DNA of 64,000 nt from Aselliscus stoliczkanus (GCA_033961575.1 CM066732.1:78744187-78808186), one strand, 5' to 3'. Positions 44,661-56,594 are shown, counted from the stretch's first letter. The notes: generated from the letters alone by a model not told the origin. Made by a program: numbers and translations.

Positions 44661-46337
44661 GTCAAGTAAGAATGCTGAAATGAATTTGCAAATGAATGTA
44701 AAACTGGCAAACCCAGTCAATATCCACAAATTTTACATTTTTATGGACAGGGAAAATTTGCTTATTATCAGTATTCCAAAAGTTACCTTCTATCTCTACA
44801 GAGTTGTGAGACAGCCTAGTGAAAGACAAATCCTATATAGCCCTATAGGATCAGGTAATCTCCAGAGACTCCAGCATTCTGTTAAAAGGATATTTAAAAA
44901 TCTCTTTTGCCCTTTTCAAAATATTTCACAATTTTTTCTTACAAAGAATGCAGGTATCAAAATAATAAAAAGCCCTTACAACAGGGTGGGCTGACTTGAC
45001 AAAACAGCCAACAGCAGTAGACAAATATTCAAAAGGTAATACCATGTTTTGCTAAGCTATCACAACACTATGAGCTGAAAAATAACCCAAAGGTCAAGAT
45101 AATTTATCAGCCTACAATGAAGAAACCCTACAGACTGCCAAAGATTAACATCATTGCCTTAAAGTTAAAAGCACTTATTATACTATGTTACCTAGGGAAC
45201 ACACCAGCAAATAGTACAACAATAAAGTAAGAATTTTAAAAAAAGCAAATGGAACAAAAGAACAATCAATATCAAGCTCCAAACTAAATTCCATTCCCTA
45301 TCTGGTTGTACAAACTATTCATGTGAAAAGTGGATTCAGCTCCAAGGTGAGAAACTTTGTTTTCCCAGTCCTCAAATTTCCATATGGAAGGGCTTCAAAT
45401 GGATTAATACTCATGCCTTCAATTCCTACCTCTAAGAACAGGCTCCATGACAAAATATGTTCTTGTGGTTTGGAGCATTTACCCTCAGACTTTTTATTTC
45501 CAGCTGTTATTTAAATCTGCTTGTTTCTTCTTTCCTCAGTCTTAATGCATGTGGAAAATGTTTTGAAGCCAGAGTTCATTCACGTGGATCTTTCACTCCT
45601 CAGTTTCAGATGCCCTGGTAGAAGAGTGACTCTCTCATAATAAATTAGTAAAAAGACTTCTGAATATGATCTACAGGGGAAATTTTGCTGATCACATCTT
45701 ATGTGAGGATTTCTATTCCATGTCACAGCAATATTTATTAGAAATTAATAAATTACTATTCTAGTGCTATCGCAATTCATGTGCATTTTAGTTCATGTGA
45801 ACCAAGTTCTCAGAATCTGATCACCTCCCTAAGCCTGAAAAAAAAAAAAAAATCTCTGAGCTTTAAAGTAGGAGGCTAGATTTCTTCCAGCCATCCCCAA
45901 AATTAAAAAAAAAAAAAAATCTACCTCTTTCAGTTGAACTTCTATTAATTAACATACCCCTGTGTAAAGTCTCATATAAGAGGCTCGTTTTAGAGCTAAA
46001 CCTTAAGAAAAACTCTCTTTATTCCAAGAACTATAAAACAGGTTATAGTTCCTTTCTCTTTCCTTTCCTCTTTATAATCAGGAAGCTTAGCATCAACCGT
46101 AAAGGATCTTTTAGAAGTGATTTTCAAATGTTCCATGTTTGTGAAAGTCTTTTGAATGTTAAAATTTGGGGCAGCCAATTTGAGTTAATTAAACAAGTTA
46201 AAACCACTCTACATAAATTATTGTATCATCTCAGAGGGCCAAGAATGCATTCATAATTAACCCACTATCCATATGATCCCCTTTCAGTACTATAGAGCTA
46301 TTTGAGAACTATTTCTGGCCAGACAGTGATTTCTTTT
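44661..46337. other. Intergenic, nothing recognised
   Basis: AT-rich with A-runs near 45838 and 45906. No coding or RNA signal was seen. Confidence 0.6.
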
Positions 46338-46787
46338 CTTTTTTTTTTTTTCTTAAAGATTTTATTGGGGAATTGGCGGAGGGGAACAGTGTTGGGGAAT
46401 CGAGGAAGGGGAACAGACAAGTTGCTGTCTTTTTGTTCTTCAGTCTAGTTGCGGAGGATGTTGCTTCACTGTTGGTATCCTCATTGAGCTCTTCCCGGAT
46501 GAGGCAGATCGGTCGCTGGCCTCTGGATGTCGCTCACCGCAGCTATTGGCAGCTCACACTGGCTGCCAGCCGCTCACGCTGGCTGCGGGCCACTCACTAT
46601 AGCCTATGGCAGCCCACTGCAGCAGGGGCTGCAGCCCACACCATCACCGGGGCTCGCACAGCCCAGCTCCAGGTGGAGCTGTTGTTAGCTGTAGAGGGCA
46701 GTGTCACTGGCCCTCATGTGGGATCCAAACCGGGGCTGCTGGCATCCCAAAACCAGCGCTTAACCAATGCGCCACTCGGCCGGCCCC
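46338..46787 (-). mobile_element. Long (~430 bp) tRNA-derived SINE, inverted
   Basis: Young copy ending GCGCCACTCGGCCGGCCCC. AGACAGTGATTTCTT is duplicated on both sides. Confidence 0.94.
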
Positions 46788-48559
46788 AGACAGTGATTTC
46801 TTGCATACTCACAAGGCAAAGCTCTCTTATCTTCCAGTGAACCACTTCTTCCTTCTTTAATGCTATGTTTTGCCTTTGACTTCTAATTTGAAGGAAACTA
46901 TACATGTTCCATCTCAACATTATATGTGATGGACATAATGTCTTATAACAAAAATTAAAGTTATATATCTGTGAAAACTTTGCTACATACTGTATCATCT
47001 CAGCACTCCAGTTAAGAACCAGTCTTATTCATTATTTTATTTCCCCAATTGTGACTTACTGACATAATTCTATTTTCTTTACTCTTAATGCTGTATTTTT
47101 ATTCACATTTTAATGTTTTATTGCGTGTATGCCTTAACTTCTTAAATTCGTTGTGAAATTAGACTAGGTTTTCAAAAAATAAATAAAATACAGGAAGGTA
47201 ATACTTTCTTTAGTGCCTACTTTCTCCTGCCCTCTGCAGGTAGAAGGAAAGAATAGTAAGCCACAACCTATTATTATTATACTACTTACAGTAGTGTCCA
47301 GGAGATCCTTATCCAGCAGGAAAGTTTAAAGTAATTGGTGATCTTTGAGACACTGACCATTACCAGCCAGAATCCATCTATTCACAGGAAGGATTTCCCA
47401 ATTTGCTAAAAATCCCTTCACTGTGGCAAGACCTCTGGGAACCATGTACCCTATTTTCAAGAGACCTCCCAATCTTCTGCTCCCATATACAAACGGACAT
47501 CAAAGTCCTCTTATTCTGGGTCAAGGCTCAGGGCCTCTATGTCAAAGTTCCTTCCAGCCCTGTAAAACTTGAGCTGGGAGTGGAAGAGAAAAAGAAACTC
47601 AATAGTTATAATGACATAAAGATGCTAGACAGTACAACTTGTCTGTGCTTTACAGACAAATGTCAACAAATGTAGGAATCCCTGCAATGCAGCAATCAGA
47701 GATAATGCAAGAATTTGCTTTTTGTTTTTACAAAAAGTGTAAAGCAGCTGCAAGATAACTGGCAAACAGGCGGCTTAATTTTATGTAGAAAGGACTGTTG
47801 ATTACACATGCATTATTTTCTTCCATTACACTACTTTGTATGGATAGCAACCCAGTCAGTGATGTCATCTTCTAAAGCAACAGACCCGAATGTATAGGCA
47901 TATTGTGCCAACTGAGTCCAAATCAATGACCTGAGTAATGCAATCAGGATAACACTATTATTCCTCATCGAAACCCTCCAAACCCACAGAAGAATAATGC
48001 TAATCTGATGCTTGAGGAATACTTTATGTGGGAAAGAAAATCAAGCCCTTGTTTAATTTTATTTACATTCTAATATGTACTTGCAGAAAACACATCACAG
48101 AATTTAATATCACTATGTGCATCAGAATGTCATTTTATTTTTGTATTAGTTGCAGCTTAAAAAGTGTATTAACAATCACACACTTTCTTGGATAAGAATA
48201 TTTTTTAAAAGATTGATCTCCAAATGAGTGTATTCATGTAGCACACCAGTACGTTTCCACAACTGCAGGATCAGAATGATTTATAGCATTCCTGATAGAA
48301 GAGGCAGCACTGTTTGTTTAGGCTAAGGAAATTTTTGAAAGATTGATAGCTTTTAGTTCTATCTTCTATTTTGTGATTCAATTGATTCATTCTATTTATT
48401 CTATCTTCATAATGGGCAGAATATGGACTTAGGCAAATTTAAACATTGTCAATGTCTGGAAACTTAAGCTTTCTGAGCTGAGAAATGTTTCTTTAAAAGG
48501 TGTGTAGGAAAGAGATCCAATAAGCCTTTAATTCGTTTAAAGACAAACACTGATCACCG
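46788..48559. other. Upstream flank of DTD2
   Basis: AT-rich sequence, apparently free of young SINEs, leading into the CpG-rich promoter. No gene was seen. Confidence 0.6.
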
Positions 48560-48640
48560 TCTGCAGACTTGGGTGGGTCCTGTGTAGTGGTTAGTACGTT
48601 GAAGACTGGACTGCGAGGTCACCCGAAAGCCAAGCAGAAG

Positions 48641-48664
48641 CTCCGCCCTCACAGGGGCGGGGCC
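48641..48664. promoter_or_regulatory. Facing pair of GC boxes (SP1/KLF-type)
   Basis: CTCCGCCC followed six bases later by GGGGCGGGGC forms an inverted pair of GC boxes upstream of the DTD2 ATG. GC boxes bind SP/KLF factors; occupancy here is inferred. Confidence 0.6.
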
Positions 48665-48776
48665 ACGGGCTCTCCGGGCATTCCTCCGCCGCGCTGCGCT
48701 CCATCCTTCCTGCGCCCTGCTCCAGCTTGCGCAGTGCGCGGCCTCAAACAGTCGGATCGCCGCGCAGGCTAAAGCC

Positions 48777-48887
48777 ATGGCTGAGAGTGGCCGGACAACT
48801 CAGGCGCGTGCGATCCTGCAGCAATGCCTGCACGCCCGGCTGCAAGTACGCCCCGCCGACGGCGACGCCGCTGCCCAGTGGGTGGAG
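48777..48887 (+). CDS. DTD2: DTD2 coding exon 1 (D-aminoacyl-tRNA deacylase 2 / animal-specific tRNA deacylase)
   Basis: Codons 1-37. The ATG sits in a strong context (GCCATGG) inside a CpG-rich segment. The exon ends after the codons for Trp35-Val36-Glu37 at a GT donor (48888-48889), phase 0. Joined to exon 2 (51585-51654) and exon 3 (55150-55475), it gives a protein of exactly 168 residues, the length of mammalian DTD2, resembling the human protein throughout. The product is a soluble, dimeric proofreading hydrolase of the DTD fold. The family is known to remove L-Ala mischarged on tRNA-Thr, protecting translation fidelity. I chose this start because it matches the family N-terminus (MAE...) and no in-frame ATG lies upstream within the GC-rich leader. 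Confidence 0.95.
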
Positions 48888-49026
48888 GTAACGTCGGCCT
48901 GCAGCTCCCGTTATCCTGCGGCGCGTAGGGGCGTTCGTTTCGCGTTGGCTCGGTGACTTGACCCCTCCCTCCCCCCGTCGTTCCCCTGTCAGGCACGTGG
49001 CGTTTAGCGCCTAGCTGTGGGCGGCA

Positions 49027-49062
49027 GGGCACTTCCGGTCGGTCGGGCACTTCCGGCCGGTC
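49027..49062. promoter_or_regulatory. Tandem pair of ETS/GABP-type sites
   Basis: An 18-bp unit containing CACTTCCGG is repeated head to tail (49027-49044 and 49045-49062) with one mismatch. CCGGAAGTG is the core bound by GABPA and other ETS factors. The pair lies in DTD2 intron 1, 140-175 bp after the exon 1 donor, which is unusual for a start-site element. Confidence 0.6.
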
Positions 49063-49951
49063 AGCCCAGCGCTGTCCAGTGGCCTGCCTGGCGGTTCCTG
49101 TCTCAGCTCTGCACCGCCGACCCCAGCCCCTTCCTCTGCGAGAGGAAGAGCGTCCTATGCTTAGGACTGCGGGGATTGGAATAGCCTCTCACCAGCTGCC
49201 TACCTGCGCTCGGTGGACTTCAGACCTAATTGCGCCAAGAGCTCTTGATTCCAAAGAGCAAAGGCCTTCCCACGCCCTTCGCATGGCTGTGCTAAGATGG
49301 TTCGCGCTTGTAGATTAGCTTTGTTTGTAAACGTTCAAGACCTGTTTTGATTTGAGCTCCAGATCCCCTCCATTTCCCAGTTACATGGCCTGCAGCTAGG
49401 TCATAGCATAGAAAGGAGATTTTTCCAGGAAACAATTCGTTTTTCAAGGAACTTGTAAAAGTTTGGCCTATCTCCCAATGGAAATAAAGGCCAGTGCTTT
49501 TGTAATAACGTCTTGTTATCAAACACATTTTCTCCAAAGAATTTAAAATATTTACACCAACATGATTTCCTTCTACGTGCATATTTGTCTTTTTAAAACA
49601 GCCTGCCCCCAGTCAATGCAAAAACGAAATGCTCTTTGAGGCCCCTGACTTATATTTGGACTAAGATGAAGATAAAAGCTAGTTCGTAATTAAGACTTTT
49701 GGAGGTACTTGAGAATTGAATGTGGAAGCACCACATTCACTCATCTGTTTGGTCCCAGATCTAGTATTCCTTACACAATCATAGTATTTTAAGTGCTACC
49801 CATAAATCATGATACGCGGATGATTCTTCTTAAATACCTTTTATCCTCTGCTAATTTCCCCTCCCTATTTCTTTCTCAAAACCCATTTTTCTTTATTTTT
49901 GTTACAGCCTTTTTTTGAGGTCTTGATTTCTCTACCATATTTTGAAATTGT

Positions 49952-50212
49952 ATTCTTTTTTTTTTAAGATTTTATTGGGAATTGGGGGAAGGGAACAGAA
50001 AAGTTCCTGTCCTTTTGTTCTTCAGTCTAGTTGCGGGGGACGTTGCTTCACTGGCCCATGTTGGTATCGTCATTGCGCTCTTGCCGGATGAGGCAGATCG
50101 GGCTCCGGTCTCTGGACGGCCGCTCACGGGGGCTCTTGGCAGCTCACACTGGCTGCCAGCCGCTCACTGTAGCTTATAGCAGCTCCCTGCAGCTGGCGCT
50201 GCAGCCGACAAG
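49952..50212 (-). mobile_element. Partial long SINE inside DTD2 intron 1, inverted
   Basis: Has the 3' end (T-run, AAGATTTTATTGGGAATTGG) and GC-rich body but stops in the middle (GCAGCCGACAAGG), so it lacks the tRNA head. This fits 5' truncation at insertion. Confidence 0.88.
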
Positions 50213-51584
50213 GGAAGTGATTCTGATGTGAGGGGAATGTGTAGGCCCCAACTTAAGATCTATTATTGGAATAAACTAAAAGAAAATACCTTAATGAGGA
50301 AGTGTTGTGATTGTAAAAACAGGTGTCTATTTCTGCAAATAATTAGCTACTTAATCATGACATTGCAAGTGTCCAAATATGAATATGCTTGAGATCTTGG
50401 CTCCTGCTGAAATAATCCGAGTGGAGAGCCTGTTATAGTCGAGCGATAACTGTCATTCAACCTGCCAGCTCCTTATTATGCATGTGCATTAGAGGCCCTT
50501 GCTTGTTCCAAAAACACAACTGCACTTTTTAAAAATTACTTATTTTCCAGGTTAATCAGGTGTGAGTGCAGAGCTACATTTATATTTACATAGAAGAAAA
50601 TTTAGGTAACACATAGATTCTGTAAGATACAGTTGCACTTAAATGCATCCAACAGATAAATTGAGCTCCTATTATGTACAAAACAGTCTATAAAGTGCTT
50701 TGGGAGTGAAAATATAAAACGAATTGTGCTCCAGCCCTTAAATTTATTTTTACTTACTCATTTAATAAACTCATATAACTCTCACTTTGAACCAGGCACC
50801 GTTTTAAATACCTTACAAATATTAACTCATTTAATCTTCATAATAGCTCTTGGACTCAATAGAGTTAATCTGCGAAATAAAAAATTCAGTGATTCATGCA
50901 ACAGCAAATCAAACTCATTCATCAATTGTTTCTTTTCCATATAGTCTCTATCCTATAAGTGCTAATAAAGAAATATCCAAGTCATTATATAAAATATATA
51001 AGCTTACAGTCCTGGTAACAATCTCATGATGTAGAATCACTATGTTTATTTAAAGCATTAATAATAACAGAAAATAATTAGTATCTTGGAGCTTATTGAA
51101 ATAGAATCAGGCCCTTATTTTCATGATCTGCAAGTAAATGGATAAGGAGGAATAAAGAGTGATGTCAAAAGACATGAATCACACTGTTGCTTATTTATCA
51201 GCCATATAAGATATAATGTGAATTCATTTGGTGTTGAATAAATGGAGACCTGCAAACTAAATGTTTCTGTCAGCCTTATTTAGGGTGGAGGAGGCTAGTT
51301 TATAGTCCTAATATTTTTTATTAGAAGTAACTTATGGTCTTCACTGCTCCTAGCTATACTTTAAACTTAATTTTTGAAAGATGATAACTGGGGTGATTGA
51401 ATATTGAAATTTATTTTGCTTATGACACATTGTAAATCAGTACTGTAAAGGAATATTGTAAAAACTTAATTATCTTCTTTGGTGTTTAACCTCTATAATA
51501 GTTGTGAAATTTTACTCACTTACCTCTGTATCTCTGTATAGAAGTTCCTTTCTAATCCGAGTTTACTGTGGTGATTTATCATAG

Positions 51585-51654
51585 ATTCAGAGAGGATTAG
51601 TGATCTACGTGTGCTTTTTCAAGGGAGCTGATAAAGAACTTCTTCCCAAGATGG
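51585..51654 (+). CDS. DTD2: DTD2 coding exon 2
   Basis: Codons 38-60 plus the first base of codon 61. The reading is Ile-Gln-Arg-Gly-Leu-Val-Ile-Tyr and so on, ending Leu-Pro-Lys-Met. The acceptor is the AG at 51583-51584 (ATCATAG); a second AG six bases downstream (51589-51590) would delete Ile38-Gln39 and fits the family less well. The donor is GTACGT at 51655, phase 1. At 70 nt this exon is too short to show up as a long open frame. It carries the beta-strand segment with the Phe-Phe-Lys-Gly loop typical of the DTD fold. Confidence 0.93.
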
Positions 51655-52660
51655 GTACGTGTTTCATGTTTCTTTTTTAAGAGTGAGGATGTTTAGCAAC
51701 ATGCAGCTGAATTTCTAGAAGGGGCAAAAGGCACAATCTTAAATTGTACTGGTATACAGTAAGCTGCAAATGACTTAACTCTGTGTACTGTTGTTGGCTT
51801 TAGCTATTTGCCTATTCCAAAGTTTAAAGTAAAAAAGTGTGGTGGAATTCTTTTAAAATGTCTGCAGCATTTTGATGGTTTATAGAATGGTTTCGAAGAA
51901 TATACATAGACATTCAAACAACACACTGATATTCAGCCAAGGATACAGAAACTTGTTGGAAGCAGGGTGGCCACCTACGGAGAAACAGATGCTACATTTC
52001 TTAATATAGTTCTCTTACCCCCCAGAGTCTCTAACAAGCATATAGGTGACACTGTGTATGTACAAGGTATGATATGGGTCCCTTCAAATCTGGGCAGCTC
52101 AGGTTTGCATTATTATCATGGGAGAATTTACATTAACCATTTATGCACTTCTTTGTGGGAAATGTGTAGAAATAGAAGGTTCTCCTGAGTCTTGAACCAA
52201 GCTCAGTGTCTGTTATCACATTCACAGGGGCCGAGAAAGCAGAGTCAATGTTCAGGCATCTCTGAATAATATTTTACCTGCCTGCAGCTTTCCAGTATAC
52301 AGGATAGTCCAGAGCATTGCACATTCCATGTGATAATTACATAGGTTGAGATATACCAAATCAAATCATAATCTGTCTCAGGACAGTATTTGATATAATA
52401 GTTATGTCAAAAAAAAAAAAAAGCCTGAAATAATGGAGCCATCCCTAAGATTGGGGACAGGTTATATTCTCTTTATTAGTAAAGGACAGCACCCATTAGT
52501 GTGATTAATGTGAAATATAAATTACACAGATGGGTTGTTGAAGCATGCAGACATTAACCTAGAACTTCAAGTAGTGGAACTCAAAGGTGAATAGCCCAAT
52601 GTGGAACAGCTTGGACAAAAGGCTAACGCTTCTAGAGGGAATTTTATGCAGAGACATCAA

Positions 52661-52690
52661 ACATGTCAGAGGATGACATGTCAGAGGATG
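52661..52690. repeat. Perfect 15-bp tandem duplication
   Basis: ACATGTCAGAGGATG twice in a row in DTD2 intron 2. Confidence 0.95.
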
Positions 52691-53721
52691 GAAACTAGAC
52701 TTAAGAAAGGACCTACAATAGGTGAGGATGAAAAGCCAGTAACTGTAATGGTTTAAAATTTGAATTTGGAGGATAATAGGGAGCTTTGAAGGGTTTAAAG
52801 AGAATATGAAATGAGGGCTCCTACTATAGAGGATGATTTCCCAGGACCTAATGCGTGGGTATTGGACATTCGGTCCATTTTCCTGAGTTAATATTTTGCT
52901 TTGAATTAAATCTTTATTAACCATAAAAAAGTATAGTAGAAATCTTCAATAACAGGAAGAGAATTTTTGTCACTGTGACTTAAGGCTGACTTCCTAAATT
53001 TGTTTCATGTATTCTTAAATGGATCTTAATCATAATAAGATGAAATGAACCAACCACATCCAAGTTGCATGTTGTTATAGTAATTAAATCCTGTGTTCTT
53101 CCATATGTCTTCCTGACTTTGAATATATGCGTGAGATTGTGGTAAATTAAAAACACTGAGGAGGTCTGCCTTAACTCTATAATTGGGTAGTCTAACACAA
53201 GGTTTGATGTGTCGTGATTCTCAGTAAAGAACTGTGACTCTAAGAATCACAGTTTGCTGTTGCAAGTTATAAACAAAATAAATCCATCTATTATTGATAA
53301 CATTAGCTTGGACTACCCTCTATTGCAGGAGGCAAAGTAAGCCAGTGTGATGGGATTCTCTTAAACCCCATCTCATACTTATTATATGGGTTCAGATCTT
53401 CCCAATCAAATCATGTCCCCTTGGGAACACAACAGCCAGTTATATCCATAAAGTATGAAATAGCGTGGCTAACAGAGATGTACAGAATCTTCCTCAATTC
53501 ATCTTCAGTATAATTGGACTGAGATCCAGGGACCTGTCAAAGCTTAACTTCCAGCATGCATCATTAGAGGTACTTGATTGATAACCTGTCTTAGGATCTT
53601 AGGAGCATGTCATCAATTCATTATCTCACTTTAATTCTACTTACATTTGTATTTGTATTATGTTTAATTCTACCTATTGATATTTGCACACCAACAGCAT
53701 TAGTTGACTTCTCAGTTATAG

Positions 53722-53735
53722 CCAGTAGAGGGAGG
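53722..53735 (+). promoter_or_regulatory. Weaker CTCF-like motif in DTD2 intron 2
   Basis: CCAGTAGAGGGAGG matches the CTCF core except for one position (A for C). Confidence 0.35.
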
Positions 53736-55149
53736 TGTGCTTGGAAGTATAATGCACTGTACTGACCTCAGGCTGGTTATTGCCAACATTGCCTCCTTAG
53801 CCTGTTACTTGCATGACACGGATAGCTTCATGGTGATTTCCATTGGAATGAAGTGCTCTGGAGAGTTAGTTTCCTTGAAGCAATCAGTAAGGACTGCTTG
53901 GCTATACAGCAAAGTCCTATTTGTAATAGAGAATATGACAGGTATGAGTTAAGTGAAAATTGGTAATGTTTAATATATAGCTGAGGAATCCATTTGGTGT
54001 TCACCGTGGCAGGTCTTTTACCAGATGTATTCTGTGATTTGCAATGGGGCAGCCATACTGAGTCCTTAGCAGTGTTTACTACAGATCCTGTAATAATTGA
54101 AACTATTGACTACCCCTCCCCTCCGCCTCCCCCCCCCCCCCAAAGAGCATACCTTTTCAAGCCTCATTTTGGGCAGGAGTGTGAGGTTGATATAATTTCT
54201 TTTACCATTTGCCCTCTGAGGACTATGTTTATAAGCAGAAGTTATTTATACCCTTTATGGACGTAGAGAGACCCTAAAGCTATTAATATTGGGCATTTCT
54301 TTTGTTTATTGTTTTGAAAATGCTGAAGTTGAGATGTAAAGGTTTGCTAAGTTTAGATTTTTAGGTGTATATAGATATTTATGATGATTTTGGTATTTAT
54401 ATAATATAATTTCATAAGTGCCACAGAAATAACACCATGTCTTCTTGTATGTATAGATGAAGGTAAGCCAGTAACTCTATACTTTTTATTTTTTCAGTTG
54501 TAACAGTTAATTTCTGATAATTCTTGCTTTCACCTTTACTCTCCTCCCATGGGTTAGATTTGTAAAATGGGTATTCCATGTTAATAGCACCTTTGAGGAT
54601 ATGAAATTGTAAAATCAGCTGATTTATAAGGGGACTGAACCCAGAACCTTTGTCTCAGCTTAGAACTCTAGGCAACTAAGTTTAAAATATAATATATGCA
54701 CTAAGATTTTTATTTAATATTCTTCGTTGTAAAGCAAAATTTGTTGTGAAGAGGATTTATCGTGGTCTTTTTCTAATGAGATTTTCTTATGAAATATAAA
54801 AAGGAAGAAGAAAGCAAACTTTTCTCATATAGCCCCTAGGACAACAATATTTTGAGGTTCCAGTATAAGTTAATTTAGTCCTTTCTGGATGAACTTAATT
54901 GTTAGATCTTACCTGCCAAGTCACATTGAAATCATTGCCATTTTCTGTATGAAATTTGCCTTGTTTTTCATGTTTAGATCATTTAGCTTAGAGAAACAGT
55001 TTAGAATCTAAACAAAGATTTTGGGTGAAGAGCATGAGCTGACAAACTGGGTTTTAAATATAAGATTTGCTGACTAAAAAATTGTTGGTTTTCTTCATTT
55101 TTTTCTTCGTTTTTCACTTCAAAATATTTTCCCTTTCTTCCCCACCCAG

Positions 55150-55475
55150 TTAATACATTGTTAAATGTGAAATTAAGTGAAACAGAAAATGGGAAGCACG
55201 TCTCTATATTGGATCTACCTGGCAACATTCTTATCATCCCTCAAGCCACTCTTGGGGGGAAAGTAAAAGGAAGAAATATGCAGTATCACTCTAATTCTGG
55301 AAAAGAAGAAGGGTTAGAACTTTATTCCCAATTTGTGACTCTGTGTGAACAGGAATTAGCTGCTAACGACAAGTGTGCTGAAGCTGGGGTTGTGGTTGAA
55401 CATGGCACTTATGGGAACCGGCAGGTATTAAAGCTGGATACCAACGGACCATACACACACCTCATTGAGTTTTGA
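55150..55475 (+). CDS. DTD2: DTD2 coding exon 3 with catalytic motifs and stop
   Basis: Last two bases of codon 61 through codon 168 and a TGA stop at 55473-55475. The acceptor CAG (55147-55149) follows a long pyrimidine tract. The exon holds the two signatures that separate this enzyme from ordinary DTD: PQATL (91-95), in the place of the DTD SQFTL motif, and TNGPYTH (158-164), which holds the Gly-Pro dipeptide that faces the substrate adenosine. The C-terminus ends Leu-Ile-Glu-Phe. Nothing is broken or missing. A VES-type SINE begins 24 nt after the stop codon. Confidence 0.96.
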
Positions 55476-56070
55476 AAAATTAGAAGTTAGTTTCTAGGAG
55501 TGGGGGTTAACTCACGTAGTAGAGCGCAGCCTCATAACACCAAGGTTGCCGGTTCAATTCCCACATGGGCCCTGAGATGCATCCTCCACAACTGGATTGA
55601 AGACAACTACTTGACTTGGAGCTGAGGGTCCTGGAAAAAAACCACTGTTCCCCAGTAAAATTATTTTTAAAAAATATAAAATAAATACTTTCCTTTAAAA
55701 AAAAAAAGTTAGTTTCTACAGTTGTTTCGTGGTATAAAATGATCTGAACTATAATTAGGTTTTCTTCCCCTTCTTCTTGAATACACTAATCTGCAGCATT
55801 TTCAGACAAATCCTGAGTCTCATCCATAACTCTGTGACCTACTAACTGGATGACCTTGCCAGTCACGTAAACTCTGGAGCTCAGTCACCTTTCATTCTGC
55901 TTTCTTTACACTTTGACTTGAAATTTTGAAAATTGCTTTTTATTCACTTTATGGTCATTGTGGAAATGTTCTTAGAGAGCTGTATTTTAGGTATTTTACA
56001 ATGGAGAGTTTTGTGCAATCAAGAAAACTATATTTTTAACACTTCCAAATGTATGTAGTATGTAATAAAA
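55476..56070 (+). other. DTD2: DTD2 3' untranslated region (extent uncertain)
   Basis: Begins 24 nt before a SINE that carries an AATAAA at 55679-55684. A second AATAAA lies near 56064. Either could end the transcript. The part after the SINE is single-copy-looking. Confidence 0.5.
55500..55705 (+). mobile_element. VES-type SINE in the DTD2 3' UTR
   Basis: TTAACTCACGTAGTAGAGCG head, CACCAAGGTTGCCGGTTCAA box B, CTCCACAACTGGATTGAAGA, ACTACTTGACTTGGAGCTGA, and a tail with CTGTTCCCCAGTAAAATT and oligo(A). Perfect 13-bp duplication AAGTTAGTTTCTA (55484-55496 and 55706-55718). It carries an AATAAA at 55679. Confidence 0.9.
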
Positions 56071-56594
56071 ATAACTTTGTATTAAAATTAGGTAAAATCC
56101 AACACAAACCAATGACAATTTTGTCAGTTTTGTTTTTACTATTTGTCTTCTATATTTCAAATGAAAGAATATGAAATTTACTATTCCTTTTAATATCTAT
56201 GAAAATGTAATATAGAAATGTTATTGGGCATTACAATATTACTTTCCAGGGATATCCAAGTGCTTTAAATTATTTTCAGAATCTTTAGTTCAGATAGGAA
56301 CAAGGTATGGGGGATTAAAAGATGCTTTTATTTAACAGAACAATGGGTTAATATTCTGTTTCTCATTTTTGTATCAAAACAATGTATGTCTCATTTTTTA
56401 TCTTTGGTTTTTAAGTTGCTGCTTCATGAAATTAGTGTTAGTTCATAATTTTTTAGGAAGTTCCTTGTTGAATCAGATTGCTGTAAAAGGAAGAAAAGGG
56501 GAAACTTTCTATTAGAATTATTTGAAAACAAGTTCTCTTGCTCATTTCCATATTATCTACTGAATGCTTTTCAATCAGTGCCATTTTTACTATT
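56071..56594. other. Downstream flank of DTD2
   Basis: AT-rich sequence with no recognisable feature. Confidence 0.6.

Larger units (their letters stand above)
48560..49080 (+). promoter_or_regulatory. DTD2: CpG-rich promoter/first-exon region of DTD2
   Basis: An abrupt rise in G+C and CpG against an AT-rich background. It spans the presumed transcription start, exon 1 and the start of intron 1. GC boxes face each other at 48641-48664, about 110-135 nt before the ATG, and two ETS-type sites lie at 49027-49062. There is no TATA box. This is the usual housekeeping promoter layout. The exact start site cannot be read from sequence. Confidence 0.8.
48888..51584 (+). other. DTD2: DTD2 intron 1
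   Basis: A 2.7-kb intron. The first ~200 bases are CpG-rich. A partial SINE of the 430-bp family lies inverted at 49952-50212 and an old MIR lies near 50750-50870. The rest is AT-rich, with no other recognisable feature. Confidence 0.85.
51655..55149 (+). other. DTD2: DTD2 intron 2
   Basis: A 3.5-kb intron. It has an oligo(A) run near 52409, a perfect 15-bp tandem duplication at 52661-52690, a CTCF-like motif at 53722-53735 and a C-rich run at 54116-54140. I see none of the young tRNA-type SINEs that crowd the rest of the window. A 121-codon antisense open frame (52559-52924) has no protein-like signature. Confidence 0.85.

Noticed and set aside
48554..49050. Minus-strand frames of 74 and 93 codons over the DTD2 promoter
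   Set aside because: They are produced by CpG-rich sequence with few stops. No protein character and no splice support.
51589..51590. Alternative DTD2 exon 2 acceptor six bases downstream
   Set aside because: It would drop two residues (Ile38-Gln39) that the family retains and give 166 instead of 168 residues.
52559..52924. 121-codon minus-strand frame in DTD2 intron 2
   Set aside because: Low-complexity hydrophobic/serine mix, no motif, and no splice or promoter signals recognised.
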